Source: Tanytarsus gracilentus
Taxonomy: Eukaryota > Arthropoda > Insecta > Diptera > Chironomidae
Length of the DNA: 64,000 bases
Assembly (NCBI GenBank): GCA_038502055.1
Contig: JAXRKN010000036.1
Span: forward strand, 372,001 to 436,000
Direction: 5' to 3'
The first letter of the stretch is position 1, and each line of letters begins with the position of its first letter. Of the stretch, positions 1 through 13,100 are shown one piece after another. The position numbers were made by a program, and so were the translations under genes. The notes beneath the pieces were generated by a model, which was given only the letters and a program-made list of their open reading frames with translations, made no database searches and was not told the DNA's origin.

Positions 1-3000
1 ATGACTGTTCATTAAACATTCGAGCTGACAAGATACGTGAGGGTCTCCGAAATATCCTGGCTTGCAAATACAAGCAGCAGCACTATCACGCTCCTTACAG
101 ATTGCATTAATTCCGCAAGGATTTCTTTCGCATGCTTTAGGTTGTGGTGGCAGGTAAGTCACTGAGTATAAATTTTGATAAATTTAAAAATTATTTTCAA
201 ATATGTTAACGATGGTAAAATTGTTAAATGACTTTTGGTTAGAAGTTTTTAATTTTGATGTTTTCTTGTTAGGATTTAAGAATTCCAAAAAATTGTCTTA
301 CAATCGGGCTTGGTGTCGCATTGAATCAAAGGATCTCCTCGAAGGTGTGGCGGGCATGAACAAATTGTATAGTGATTAACGACATCACATTGAGAATTTA
401 TTCCGCAAGTTCCTATGCAAGGGTCAGCACATCTATTGTTCATACAGGCTTGATTTGAGGGGCAATCAGAGTTGAGAATACATTCTGGACGACAATTTGG
501 TACGCGACCATAATAATTGGGTAAACAAGAGCATTTTGCGAATCCATTATGATTTTCGCATTTCGAATTTGGACCGCATGGAGATGGAATGCAAGGCTCT
601 CGGGTATCTTCTTCACGTACAATTGGAATTCCTTTTATAGATAAAAAGTGTTTAAGTTTCTATGGATGAACTTTTCTAGTGTCTTAACATACTTTCTGGT
701 TCGCAATGGACAAACGGATCGCCAGTAAATTGAGGTGGGCAGGTACAAACCGGAGAGTGTGATACCACACGACAATCAGCATTTCTTGCACAGCTACCGA
801 CGCATGGATCAATACACTTATTTCGATCACACGCTTTATTTAAAGGACAATCTGCATTAATTGTGCACTCCAATCGACAGAATGGAGGTGAACCAATGCA
901 GTTGGGCAAGCATGAGCATTTAATGTGATTATCAACGACTTGACATTGTGCATACGGCCCGCATGGTGATTGATCACATAAATCAATTACTGTTTCTTCA
1001 CGATCTAAATTTTACAATATTTAAATTTCACTTTTTTTCGAAAATATTTGTTTAAAAACTCACGAGTTTCATAACATTCGCGTAATGGGTTGCCAGCGTA
1101 GCCTTCAATACAGCTACATTGTGGAGCATGATTGACCACTTTGCATTGGGCATTTAAACCGCAAACGCCAATGCAAGGATTTAAACATTTATTGCGAACA
1201 CAAGCTTTATTTGTGTCGCAGTCATTATTATTGATACATTCTGGTCGGCATTGAACGTATGGGTCACCATAATAATTTTGCATGCAACTACAAGAACCAA
1301 CACCATTTCTTTCTCTACAAATAGCATTTTCGCCACATGGAGAAGGATTGCAAGGCATAGGAATTTCAGGAGGCAATTCTACTTATACATAAAAATAAGA
1401 AGGTATATAAAATATATTTGATGCCATAAGAATAAAACAATGAGGGTATAAAAAAATATACAAATTTCCCAAAATAGTAAAGAAATAAATCTTACCTTGT
1501 CGCACAACACAAGCGCTGTAAGGATCGCCTTCGTAGCCGTCATAGCAAGAGCAAATTGGTATGTGATTAATCACTTGACAAAGTGAGTTTGATCCACAAG
1601 CGCCATTGCACGAGTCAACGCATTTACCCGAAATGCAAGATCTCGTCGACGGACAGTCTTGATTGATGATGCACTCTGGTCGACAATTTGGTGGAATTCC
1701 TTTCATTTCTGGCAAACATGAACAAGCTGGTTTTTCGTCATGAATTCTGCATTGAGCATTGGGCCCACATGGCGATGGTTCACATGGATTCGTTCTTGGC
1801 ATTTCGCCTGAATAAAATATTTTCACCACACAAAAATTTGATAAATTAATTATTTTACTCACGTTTAAGGGTACACATGACAAATGGATCACCTAGATAA
1901 TTTGTTGGACATGAACAAACAGGGTTATGGTTAATAACTTTGCAATTAGCATTCAGTCCACAAGTTCCGGCGCATGGGTCTCGGCATTTTGCGCTAATAC
2001 AAGCTTCCGAGGATTTACACTCAGAGCTTACAACGCATTCGGGTCGACAGTTAGGTGGAGCCCCTTTCATTTCGGGGAGACAACTACAAGCGGGTCTACC
2101 GTCAACGATTCTACACAGAGAGTTAAGTCCGCATGGAGAGGGTTCGCATGGGTTAACGGGAATGTCAGGCACAACAACTTCATCACGACATGCTCTAAAT
2201 GGATCACCAACCATTCCATTAGAGCATTCGCATGTTGGAATATGATTTATCACAAGACAATTAGCATTTCGACCACAAACTCCCGGACAAGGGTCTCGAC
2301 AAAATTGGTTAATACAACTGAGATGAGATGCACATTCAGTGCTGGATAAACATTCTGGTTTGCATCCACTTGAGTAAGGATCTCCACGATAGGGTGGAAT
2401 ACACGAGCAAGTGTATCTATTTCCATCTTCATTCTTACAATTTGTATTCACACCACATGGATGAGAGTCACATGGATATTTTGTATCTTTTGGTTCTGCC
2501 ATAGCTTCAGTACATCCGATGAAAGCGTCTCCTTCGAATCCTTTCCTACAGCTACAAATTGAAAGGTGATTTACAGCTTGACAGAAAGTATTTTGTCCGC
2601 AAGCTCCGGGACATGGGTCGGCACATTTCTCATTGATGCACGCCTTATCTTGAGGACATTCCGAGTTCAAGATACATTCAGGTCGACAATATGGAGGTTT
2701 TCCAATCATATTTTTAGTACATGAACAAACTGCTCTATTTTGAACAATTTGACACTCTGAGTTTGGCCCGCAAGGCGAAGGATCGCAAGGATTGGAAAAA
2801 TCATTTTGTTCTTTTTGGTAACATTTAATAAATGGATCACCGTGAAGGCCTCTAGGGCAAGAGCAAATTGGATTGTGGTTAACAACTTGGCATTCGGCAT
2901 TTTCAGCGCAGGTTCCAATACATGGATTTAGACATCGTCCATTGATACATGCCTCATTAGACAAACATTCGCTGCTCGATATGCATTCGGGTCGACAATT

Positions 3001-4175
3001 TGGAGGTTGACCGATGTGAGAGTCAAGACAAGAACAAACAGCCACTCCATTTTTAGCACTGACACATCTGCTATTGGGCCCGCATGGCGATGGATTGCAA
3101 GGATTTTTATTATCATATGGTAGCTCATTCAATACTTCACTACATCTGACGTAAGGATCACCTTTAAAGTTTTCAATGCAAGTACAGATCGCGCGATGAT
3201 TTTTAACTTCACATCTGCTATTAATTCCGCAAGCTCCTACACATGGATCAATGCATTTGTTATTTTGACATGCTTTATTTCCACTACAATCGGAATTAAT
3301 TCGACATTCAGGACGACAACCGGCGAGTGGATCGCCATAAAAGCCTTTTTCACAAACACATTTGAATGCTCTTCCACTTTGACTACATTGAGCATTTTCT
3401 CCACAAATCATATTGTTGCACGTAACTCTCGGCTCCTCAAGCATCGGATCACAGCGGTAATAAGGATTTCCATTCATATTTTCTTTACACTTACATATTG
3501 GCTTATGATAAACTACATCACAGTCACTGTTTTGACCACAAACTCCCGGACACGGATCGACACATTTGTTTGAGAGACAAGCCAAGTGAGCAGGACATTC
3601 AGAGTCATATGAACATTCCTTTCGGCATTGACCATCAAAGGCAGAGCATTCATCGCAAATGGCGATATTATTCGAGTAAGTATAGCAAGGAACATTCGGC
3701 CCGCAAGGCGATGGATCACATGGATCTCTAGTCATATTTCTGGATGGAATATTTGCACACTGAATCAAAGGATCTCCAATTAAATTCTTTCCACAGCTGC
3801 AAACTGGTCGATGTTCAACAACCTTACATTGTGCATTAATTCCTGTTAAAAAATTACTTTAAGTTTTAAGTTTAAATATTTTTGAATATATCTCACCGCA
3901 TGGTTCTTTCGAGCATGGATTGACGCACTTATGATTATCACACGCTTCCATAGCCTTACAGTCAGTGTTGACAACACATTCTGGATTGCATCCTTGCTTA
4001 GGATCACCGAAGAAGTTTTTAGCGCACGAGCAAACGGGTTTTCTGTTTTGCACCTTACATACACTGTTAGGTCCACATGGAGAAGGACTGCATGGATTTC
4101 TTTGTGATACTCTTTCTTCGTTAAGGTGACATCCTTGCCAAGGATTTCCAGAATAGTTTGGAAGACATGTACATT
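1..4175 (-). CDS. dpy: dumpy exons 22-28: canonical EGF-DPY module array (runs off left edge)
   Basis: Exons 22 (3897-4175), 23 (1863-3842, 660 codons), 24 (1496-1807), 25 (1064-1378), 26 (693-1004), 27 (302-631) and 28 (1-161, incomplete). Each unit of about 100 residues is EGF (N-P-C-x-P-S-P-C-G-x-N-A-x-C...C-S-C), DPY (R-P-E-C...D-C-P...A-C-I-x-x-K-C-x-D-P-C), EGF (G-x-C-G-x-N-A-x-C-x-V-x-N-H-x-P-x-C-x-C...G-D-P). Exons 24-27 are 104-110 codons, one such unit each, while exon 23 fuses about six. The very regular module is the hallmark used to name this gene. Confidence 0.93.
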
Positions 4176-7100
4176 CTATTTAAAAGAATATTTAATAATT
4201 TTTAAATAAATTTAATTTCAATTTTTTTTACCTGGCCGATTATTTTCAACGCGGCATTGAGTGTTGAGTCCACAAGCTCCCTGACAAAAATCAATCGGGT
4301 AACATCCTTCGGAGCTAGTTGGATCTCCGACTAATCCTTGTTTGCACGAACAGAAAACTTCACCATTATTACCATTGCACTCGGCATTAGGTCCACATGG
4401 ATTTGGATTACAAAGTTCATCAGAGCTTTCTGAGCATCCATTGACATCATATGGATTACCAATGAATCCTTTCTTACAAACACATCTCTCCTCCTCTTGA
4501 TTGGTAACATAGCATTCAGCATTTTTTCCGCAAGGACCAGGTTTACAGAAATTCCTTGTGATCGCTGTCGTACATTCTTTAAAGGGATTACCGCGAGTAT
4601 TTTGAGGACAAATGCAAAGTTGAGGATTAGCACTATCACACATGGCTCCCATGCCGCAAGGATTAGATTCACATGGATCTCTATTCTCAACACAACCCCT
4701 AACTGTATTAGGATTTTCTATGAAACCAGGGAGACAAGAGCATTTAGCGATGTTATTTTCAATTGAGCAGAGAGTGTTAGGTCCACAGAATGAGGAGTCG
4801 CATGGTTGTTTGGGCAAGGCACAAGGTTTTCGTGGAGGATTTCCTTCGTAGTTGGGCAAACAGAAACAGACATTTTTCCTATTCACTAATCGACAGCCAC
4901 TGTTAGGACCACAAGTATTTCTAGCGCATTCCTTTCCCTCAGGAATGCAACCTTGGAAGGGATTTCCTGTCATATTTTTAGGGCAATAGCAAATGGGATA
5001 GCCTCGATCGATTTCACAAAGTGCATTCTTTCCACAGGGATTTGGTTCGCAGGCGTTCGAAGAGGGATTACAATTACCGTATGCATCCTTAGCGAAACCT
5101 TTAGGGCAATGACATTGTGCTTCATGGTTAGTAATAACGCACTCAGAATTAAGACCGCAGTTACAGGTGGGAGTTACGCATTGGCCGTCTTTGCAAGCTT
5201 GTGAACTGAGACATTCGTCGTTTCGCGTACAAATTTCAGCTCTTAAGCAATTCACATAAGCATTACCACGATAATTTTCCAAACATCTGCACTGTGCCTG
5301 ATGATTCTCAACCACACAAACAGCATTCTCTCCGCACATGTCATCATCGCATGGGTTCATGCATATCCTGTTAAGCCTATCGCAATACTTATCCGGAGGA
5401 CAGTCTTCATTGTACTGACAGACTGGCTGATGTGGATCATTTACTGATTTTTAAATTTACAAAAATTGATTTTGTGATAAAGTAAAAAAAAAAACATTTG
5501 TGCAAAGTCACTTACCAGCATGACACGATACAAAACCATTTCCAGCGAATCCGTCTCTGCAAACACATTCCGATCCATGCTTTACATTTTTACAAATGGC
5601 TTGTGCAACACAAGGATTGTGAACATCACAAGGATGGAGGCAATTATCGTTTATACAAGCTTCATCCTCGTTGCAGTTATCATTGATTGTGCATTGTACT
5701 GTGCATTTAAAGACACACACGGAAAAAACATGTGACACGAGAAGAAAAAGACAATTTAAAAATTGGTGCAATAATTATTAAAAACAAAACAAATTGTGGT
5801 AAAATAAAACTTATGAAATATTCAAATTATTTCATTCTAGATACAAAATAGTTAAAAAATCCACGCATGGACACAGAAAAAATTAAGTTTTAAAAACATA
5901 AAAATTAAACTCAAAGGAGAGTAAAAATTTATTTTTTGTGTCCATTTGAGGTAAAAAACTTTTTATCCAGAACATTTTAATTAGTGATTTGAAAATTTAA
6001 CGTTTAATGATTTTAGTGCTTTGTTCTGAATAAAAATTTGATTTGCAATTTTTGTAAGAGAAATTATTTAAAATTTTTACATCTCTAAATTTAATTCCAA
6101 AATTTTATTAAATAAAACAAAAAGTGCAAATCAGGGATTAAAAACGAATGAAATTATTTCTCTTACACATAACATGAGTTGATGGTGTGCAATTATGAGA
6201 CAAGTCGCCACTTTCACAAATGCAACTTGCTCTATGTATTTTAGCAATGCATTTTGCGTTTTCGGGACAAATGTTGGTAAATTGACAGGGATTAACACAA
6301 TAGCCCATGAAACAAGCTTCCGTTTCTATGCAATCGTCATTTGAGTTACAAAGCTCAGGTTTTTTTGGCGTTCCTGGTTCTGAGTGTGTTATTAAAGTTA
6401 ATAAATGATTTTTTATTTACAAGCAAATTAGGAAAATTTTCATTATAAAAATTGCTAGTGCGGATTTGAATTTTGATTAAGTTCCTTAGTTATTTTCGAA
6501 AAAGCGAGAGAAATAATTAGAAAATTTGTCGACTCACCATTGATGCAAGCTCTTGTCAAAGCATCGCATCTCGTTCCTGGCGGACAGTGACCACAGTTAT
6601 CGCCCGGCAATGGATCGACTTCTAAATGTTTAAAATAATTTTGAGAAAAAAGTTTTGATAAAAAATGACGACTTACGTTGAATGCATTCACAGCCATTGC
6701 AAATTGAACTTTGAGGACAGTCAGATTGTTTTTGGCATTGACAGACTAAAATATTTTTCAGAATAAAAATCAACTTTAAATTTTTAATTATTTTAATTTT
6801 ACCCTTAATGCACACAGGTTGATGATTTTTCACCTGACATGCTTGACCGTTGAGACATGGATTGGAAGCATCACATGGATTCTTACAAACTCCATTAATG
6901 CAGGCATTTTCTTCGGAGCATTCAGTATGCGAATTGCATGAGAACTCTAAAGTTGACGTGACGATTAAAATGAGTTAAAATGGAATCAACTAAACTCTCT
7001 AAATTTATGATACTTTTTTTACATGATTTCATAGATGAACAAGCAAAACCAAAACCAACAAATTTCATCCTTCACCAAAATGATAAAAGTTGTTAAAATG

Positions 7101-10100
7101 TACAAATTACTTGAATGTAAATTAGCGACCTTCCTAAAACTTTCTACTCAAACATTTGACGTTTTCTAAAATATCTTTTTCTACTTGACTATTTTACAAA
7201 TCACTAAATAATTTTTTTCTACAGCATTCACCCGACACTTTTTATTTCCAGAAAATTGAAGAATGAAGCGTAAATCTAAATAATTTATATGAAAAAAAAG
7301 CTCGAATAGATTTAATATTTTTTTCATCCTCTTACTTTAGCACACAAATGATGTCTCTTTATTTAGGCTCATTTTTGTATAAATGGCGTTATATGATATT
7401 TTTTTTGATAAAGATAATTCAATGCATAGTCGTGTTCATTTTCATGCATCGGCTGCAGAAGCTCTGCAGTAATGGGGGTATAGTGGAAGTCAATGATGAT
7501 TTTAATATTTTTACGTATAAATCATCACATTTATATATATTTTTTTTGCATAAAAGAAGTAACAAAGAATGAAGAATATTCTAAAAGGCATACTTCCAAT
7601 GATATTTCTAAGTGGCTTCAATAAAAAAAAGTAAAAAATCTTATTTTCGTAAATGGTTACACATATCATTGTCCTTTGATGATATGGTCTGAAGAAATGA
7701 TTCCAAAGAAGAAAAATAAGGATTTCAAATGATCTAAAAAATCATCAAAATTGTGATTACCTTTGTTTTCTTGACATTTAGAAGCATGGGCAACTTCTGC
7801 TTCGGAGCATGAGCAATTAAAGGAGGGGATACAGGTATGATTAAGGAAACAAGGATTAAGTGGATCGCATGGACTAACACACAAACCTCCGATGCATTTA
7901 TGAGTTTCCACGCAATCATCTTGCGTGACACATTCATCGGTTAAAATTGTTGTGAATAAATTTTCAAAATCATCAGTGGTTGTTTTGTCAATAAATTCAG
8001 TTGTTGATTCTTCAATGTAAGTCGTTCCATTTTCATTTTCCCACAAATAATCTTTCGTGGTGCTCTGAGTTTGAATATCATTTTCATCATTCGTGGGCGA
8101 TGTGGTCGAACTCATTTTTTTAGTCGAATTATATCCTTCCTCTGGGTATTGAAGATCTAAAAATTCACCACTTCCTGGGGTTGTTGAGAAATGAGCCAAT
8201 TGTTCAATGGTTGTGTCCTTGTACTTAATGCTAAAAGTTTTGGTCGTCGTTGTGGCTTTGGTTGTGAAATTGTCATCATCATTGCTATCACTTTTTCTGT
8301 CTTGCTTCGAAGGAACGTCAATTGGTTTAGTTTCTTCATTTGGAAGGTTCAAAGTGACTTGAGTTGTTGAATCAGATTCAATTTTTTGTGTATTAGTTTC
8401 CATATCTGAAGTCGTTGTAGAAAATGATTCAATTTCTTTAGTTGAACTTTCAAAAGTTGAGCTTTCTTGATTTTTAGTGTTTGTTTCATCGAATTTGTTG
8501 GTTTGCGAAGATGTTTCAATTTTTTGAGTTGTTTCTGATTCTGGAAGAGTTACTTTTTTTTCGAGATTAACAAAAGCTTCAGTAGTTGTTCCCCTTTCAA
8601 AATTTTCATCACCTTTTAATGTTGTTGAATCACTTAAAGTTTTATCATTGGTCGTAGATTCAAACTTTTTAGTTGTTTCTTCAAAGTTTATAGTTGTTGA
8701 ATCTATTGAGGATGTTGTTGAAAATTCTTCTGACATATTTTGAGTTTCTGTTGTGGGCTTTTGTTCATTATTGATGGTTGTTTGACTTGTAGTTTCATCA
8801 AGCGGTCTTTTTGTTTTCGATTCAGATTGCTTTGTTGTTTCTTCATACTTTGAAGTTGTTGAATCTGTTGAAGAAGTTGTTAAATTTTCTTCCGACATAA
8901 TGGACATATCTTGACTTTCTGTAGTAGTTTTATCAACTGGTATATTTGTGTTAAATTCTGACTTTACAGTCGTGTCTTCTTCAAATTTCATAGTTGTTGA
9001 ACCTACTGAGGTTGTTAAAATATTTTCTGAAATATCTTCACTTTCTGTAGTAGTTTTGTCAAACGGTGTATTCGTCTTTGATTCTGATTTTAAAGTTGTT
9101 TCTTCATATTTTGAGGTTGTTAAATTTTCTTCTGAAACAGTGGAAGTTTCTTCTTTTTCTGTTGTGGATTTATCAAATGGTATATTTGTCTTTGATTCTG
9201 TTTTTAAAGTTGTTTCTTCAAACTTTATAGTTGATGAATCTACTGAGAACGTTGTTGTAAGTTCTTCTGAAATATTTTGACTTTCTGTAGTAGTTTTGTC
9301 AAACGGTGTATTCGTCTTTGATTCTGATTTTGAGGTTGTTTCTCCATATTTTGAGGTTGTTAAATCTTTTGAGATAGTTGTCAAATTTTCTTCTGATACT
9401 GTGGGAGTTTCTTCTCTTTCTGTTGTGGTTTTATCAAATGGTTTATTCGTTTTAGATTCTGTTTTTAAAGTTGTTTCTTCAAACTTCATAGTTGATGAAT
9501 CTATTGAGAACGTTGTTGTAAGTTCTTCTGAAATATTTTGACTTTCTGTAGTAGTTTTTTCTTTATTATCAAAAGTTGTTGATTCAAAATCAATCGTAGT
9601 GTATTTAGACTCTGAAGTTGTCGTCTCACCTGTGGAGCCAATTTCGTTAGTCGTGGTCATTAACCTATTTTCTGTCGTGGAATCAAAAGCTTTGTTTTGA
9701 GGGGTAGGATTTGTAGACTTTAATTCATCTTCAGAAGTTGTTGTTCTTTTGTTATCTTCAATATTTTCAAAATTACTAAGAGTTGTTTCTTCTTTTGAAA
9801 GTTCTGACTGAGGAGTTGTTTCTTCTTTTGAGAGCTGTTGTTGAGTGGTTGTGACATATTTTTCTGTACTTTCTTGATTCATTTCAGTTGAAGTTTCACC
9901 AAAAGTTTTTGTTGTTTCTTCAAAACTTAAAGTGCTCGGATCAGTTGACTCTTTTTCAATCCCACTTGTAGTTTGTTCCACTAATGGTGTTGTAGAATCG
10001 TGATTACTTTGAGTGCTCATTTCTTGTTCGATTTTAGAACTCGAACTTGTTTCTTCCACTCTTGAAACTGTTGTTTCTTTTATATCAGAAAATGAGGTAG

Positions 10101-13100
10101 TTGATAATTTTTCAGTTGATGTTTCAAAAGATTTTGAACTAGACTTTACATCATCAAAATTATTTTTAACTGTTGTGCTGTCTTGCTCAATGTTTTCAGT
10201 TGTTGGTAAAGATTTTTGAGAAGTTATTGGAAGTCCTCTGACCTCAGTAGTTGTTTCAAGTTCTCTTAGAATATTCGTGGAACTTGATTGAGAATCAGTT
10301 GAACTTTCAACATTAGCTTGAGATGTATCAGGAATGGTTTCAATCTCATTGTTTGGGGTAGATGGCTCTTCAGTTGAAGACCTTTCCTCACTTTTATCAT
10401 ATTGAGTGGTTGTTAAAATATTTTCAGTGTAAACATTTTCGTCCGTTAAAGTGCTCGAAGACTCAGTTGTAAATTTATTTTCACTTAAAGTTGACTCATT
10501 TTCATAAGGCAAAGTGCTAGTTTCAGAAATTAAATTTTCTTCAGTAGTTTTAAAAATATTCTCAGTTGAGGGTGAGTCAGTCAGAGTCTCAGGAAGGGTC
10601 TTGTAAGCTTTTGTAGTACCATCGGAATTAGAAATCGTTGATTCTGTTTCGTAATTTTCTTCACCTTGACTTGATTCCGTCTTACTGATTGTTGTATCCT
10701 GATTTATATTTTTGGTCGTTTCTTCAACATTAGTTATAGGTTTCATTGTTTCACTCAATGTATTTTGAGTGGTCTCTTCAAATTCATTAGTCGTAAATAA
10801 ATTTTTTTCTCGACTTCGCGGTTCAAATGTTGTGTCTGATGCTTTAGAACTTGTTGTTTCATGATAAGTAGGTTTATCTGTGCTTGAAACTTCATTCGGT
10901 GAGGTTGTAAGAGGATCATTTTCAACCGTTGTTGTTTTCTCAGTAATTTCAGATTTAGGCGTCTCAGTTGTTGTGTCAAAATTAGTTGGAGCTTTTTGAG
11001 TTGTATCAAATGAGCTTTTTGTAGTAGTTTCTGATTTTTCGAATTCTGTCGATGATTCACTCTCAACTGTGGTTGTTTCATCTTTCTTTTCCGTCGTTGA
11101 TATTAAATCATTTGTCGTTTGCTGAGGAACATCAGTTGAAACTTTTTTAAGGTCATAAATGGAAGTTTTTGAATCGCTTTCGGTTGAAGTTTTGAATTCA
11201 ATCGACGGACTCGTCGTAACGCGATCATTCTCACTTTTTAAAGTAGCGTCATCAACATTCTCTGTCGTTGTCATTTCAATCGATTTATTTAACAGAACAG
11301 TCGAAGTCTCCTGCAAATTTTCAGTCGATGTTGTCTCATTAAAATCATTATCATGAGTCGATATGACTTTTGACTCTTTTTGCTTCTGATTAGTTTGTGT
11401 GTTATTATCGGGAGAGGGATTACAAATTAGGGTGTGATTTTTAGTGGAACAGGAAGCAGAATTCACGCAAAGAGCCGAACATGCATCTTTACAAACGCCG
11501 TGAAGACACTGCATAGTATCTTCGCAATCCGTATTTATCGAGCAAGTTTTTGTAATGTTCTTTTCATCATTGGCTGTGAAATTTCATATATAATAATTCA
11601 TAATCTTAATTTTTTTTGGGGAAGGATATATTCAAAAAAAAACAAAAAATTAATTTTTGCGTATCTACTTAGTAAGATATTTATGCCAATATTATATAAC
11701 ACATAAAATAAAAGTATATAAAGAGAGAGAAAGAGAGAAGAGAGAGGGGGAGGGTGAAAGAATTGAGAGAGAGAGTTAGAGAGAAGCAGTTTTTCGAATC
11801 AGCTAAAATTATAGAGCGAGCGTGAGCGTGTGTGTGAATGTGTTCTGTGGGAAATTTATTTGTTTAAAAGATAATTATTTTTAAAAAAGGCCCAACAAGA
11901 CTTTTGGGACGAACATAGAGAGTCGAAAAAATAATTAATTAATATCTCTGTTTATATTTTTTTTGTACAAAAGAAGATTTTTTTTAGGGGACTGTTCATC
12001 CAACTTTAACCAACTGTTTATAACTCTAATAATTTTTTTAAGAATTCAAGGAGGAAACTTAGAAGAGAGGAGGAAAGAATTATCAGAGAATTTCTTGCAA
12101 ATATAGAAGACAGTTCAGCGCTAACCGCTTTGTTTCTAAGTTTTTACCTTTTAAACATCCGCTTTTATAATCTTTTATAAATCCTGGAGGGCAGAATTTA
12201 CAGACGGGCTTGTGATCTTCAACATAACATGGGGAGTCTTCAGCACATATGGCTGTAGTGCAAGGATTTATACACTGATAATTGCGACATGCCAAACCCT
12301 CCGGACATCCACCATCGCGCAAGCAAATCGATATTGTCGGAGTACAATCTTCTAAGCATATACACACGGGCTTATGACTTATTACTGTACATGTCTTGTT
12401 CGATGGACACACTGACACTTGATCGGATGTTGAGCTTATGCATGGATTCTTACATTTTCCTCCATAGCACGCCATAATCGCTTCACAATCGTCATCCGTG
12501 CTGCACTCTTTTCTCTCAATGGCACAAGTCAATTCCCCATTTTCATTTACCACAAAACCAAATTTACAAACACAAACGGGATTATGTCGATTAACGACGC
12601 ACTTTTTAGTCTCTTCACAATAAATGCCCGCACATGGATCTATGCATTTGCCACTTTGTGAGCAAGCGAGATTATCGTGACAATCATTGTGGGTTTGACA
12701 TTGCAAGTCATCAGGTATTCGAGGACGAATTGATGTCGATTCTTCACAATTGGGTTCGGGGATGCAGTGCTTATCGGGCTTTCCAACATGACAGTGAGGG
12801 CATGAGCATCGTGGCCGATGAAGGACGGTTTTGCATAAAGCATTTTTGCCACAAACATCTCGAATTGCACAAGGATCTAGGCACTGTCTATTTATACAAG
12901 CCATGTCGCTTGGACAGCCTTCATCGTCGAGACAATCCTGGTCAACTCGATCGACTTTTAGTTTTATTTTTATTATTTTTTTCATGGACATTAAAGGTGT
13001 GTTGTGTATGGATACAAGATTATTTTTTTAAAAAAATATTTAGAAACGATTTTTTTTTGCAGATCGGGTGAGTTGAGTGTTTTCATAAAATACAGGAAAA

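Noticed and set aside
1927..2349. Plus-strand 140-codon open frame opposite dumpy exon 23
   Set aside because: Antisense of the EGF-DPY repeats. The minus strand carries conserved cysteine spacing, while this frame has none.
4497..5204. Plus-strand frames of 69-89 codons opposite dumpy exon 21
   Set aside because: Shadows of the EGF repeats; the real frame is on the minus strand.
8948..9541. Plus-strand open frames of 81-110 codons rich in Val/Ser/Phe
   Set aside because: They are exact antisense shadows of the Ser/Thr/Glu repeats of dumpy exon 15 and have no independent start context or splice support.
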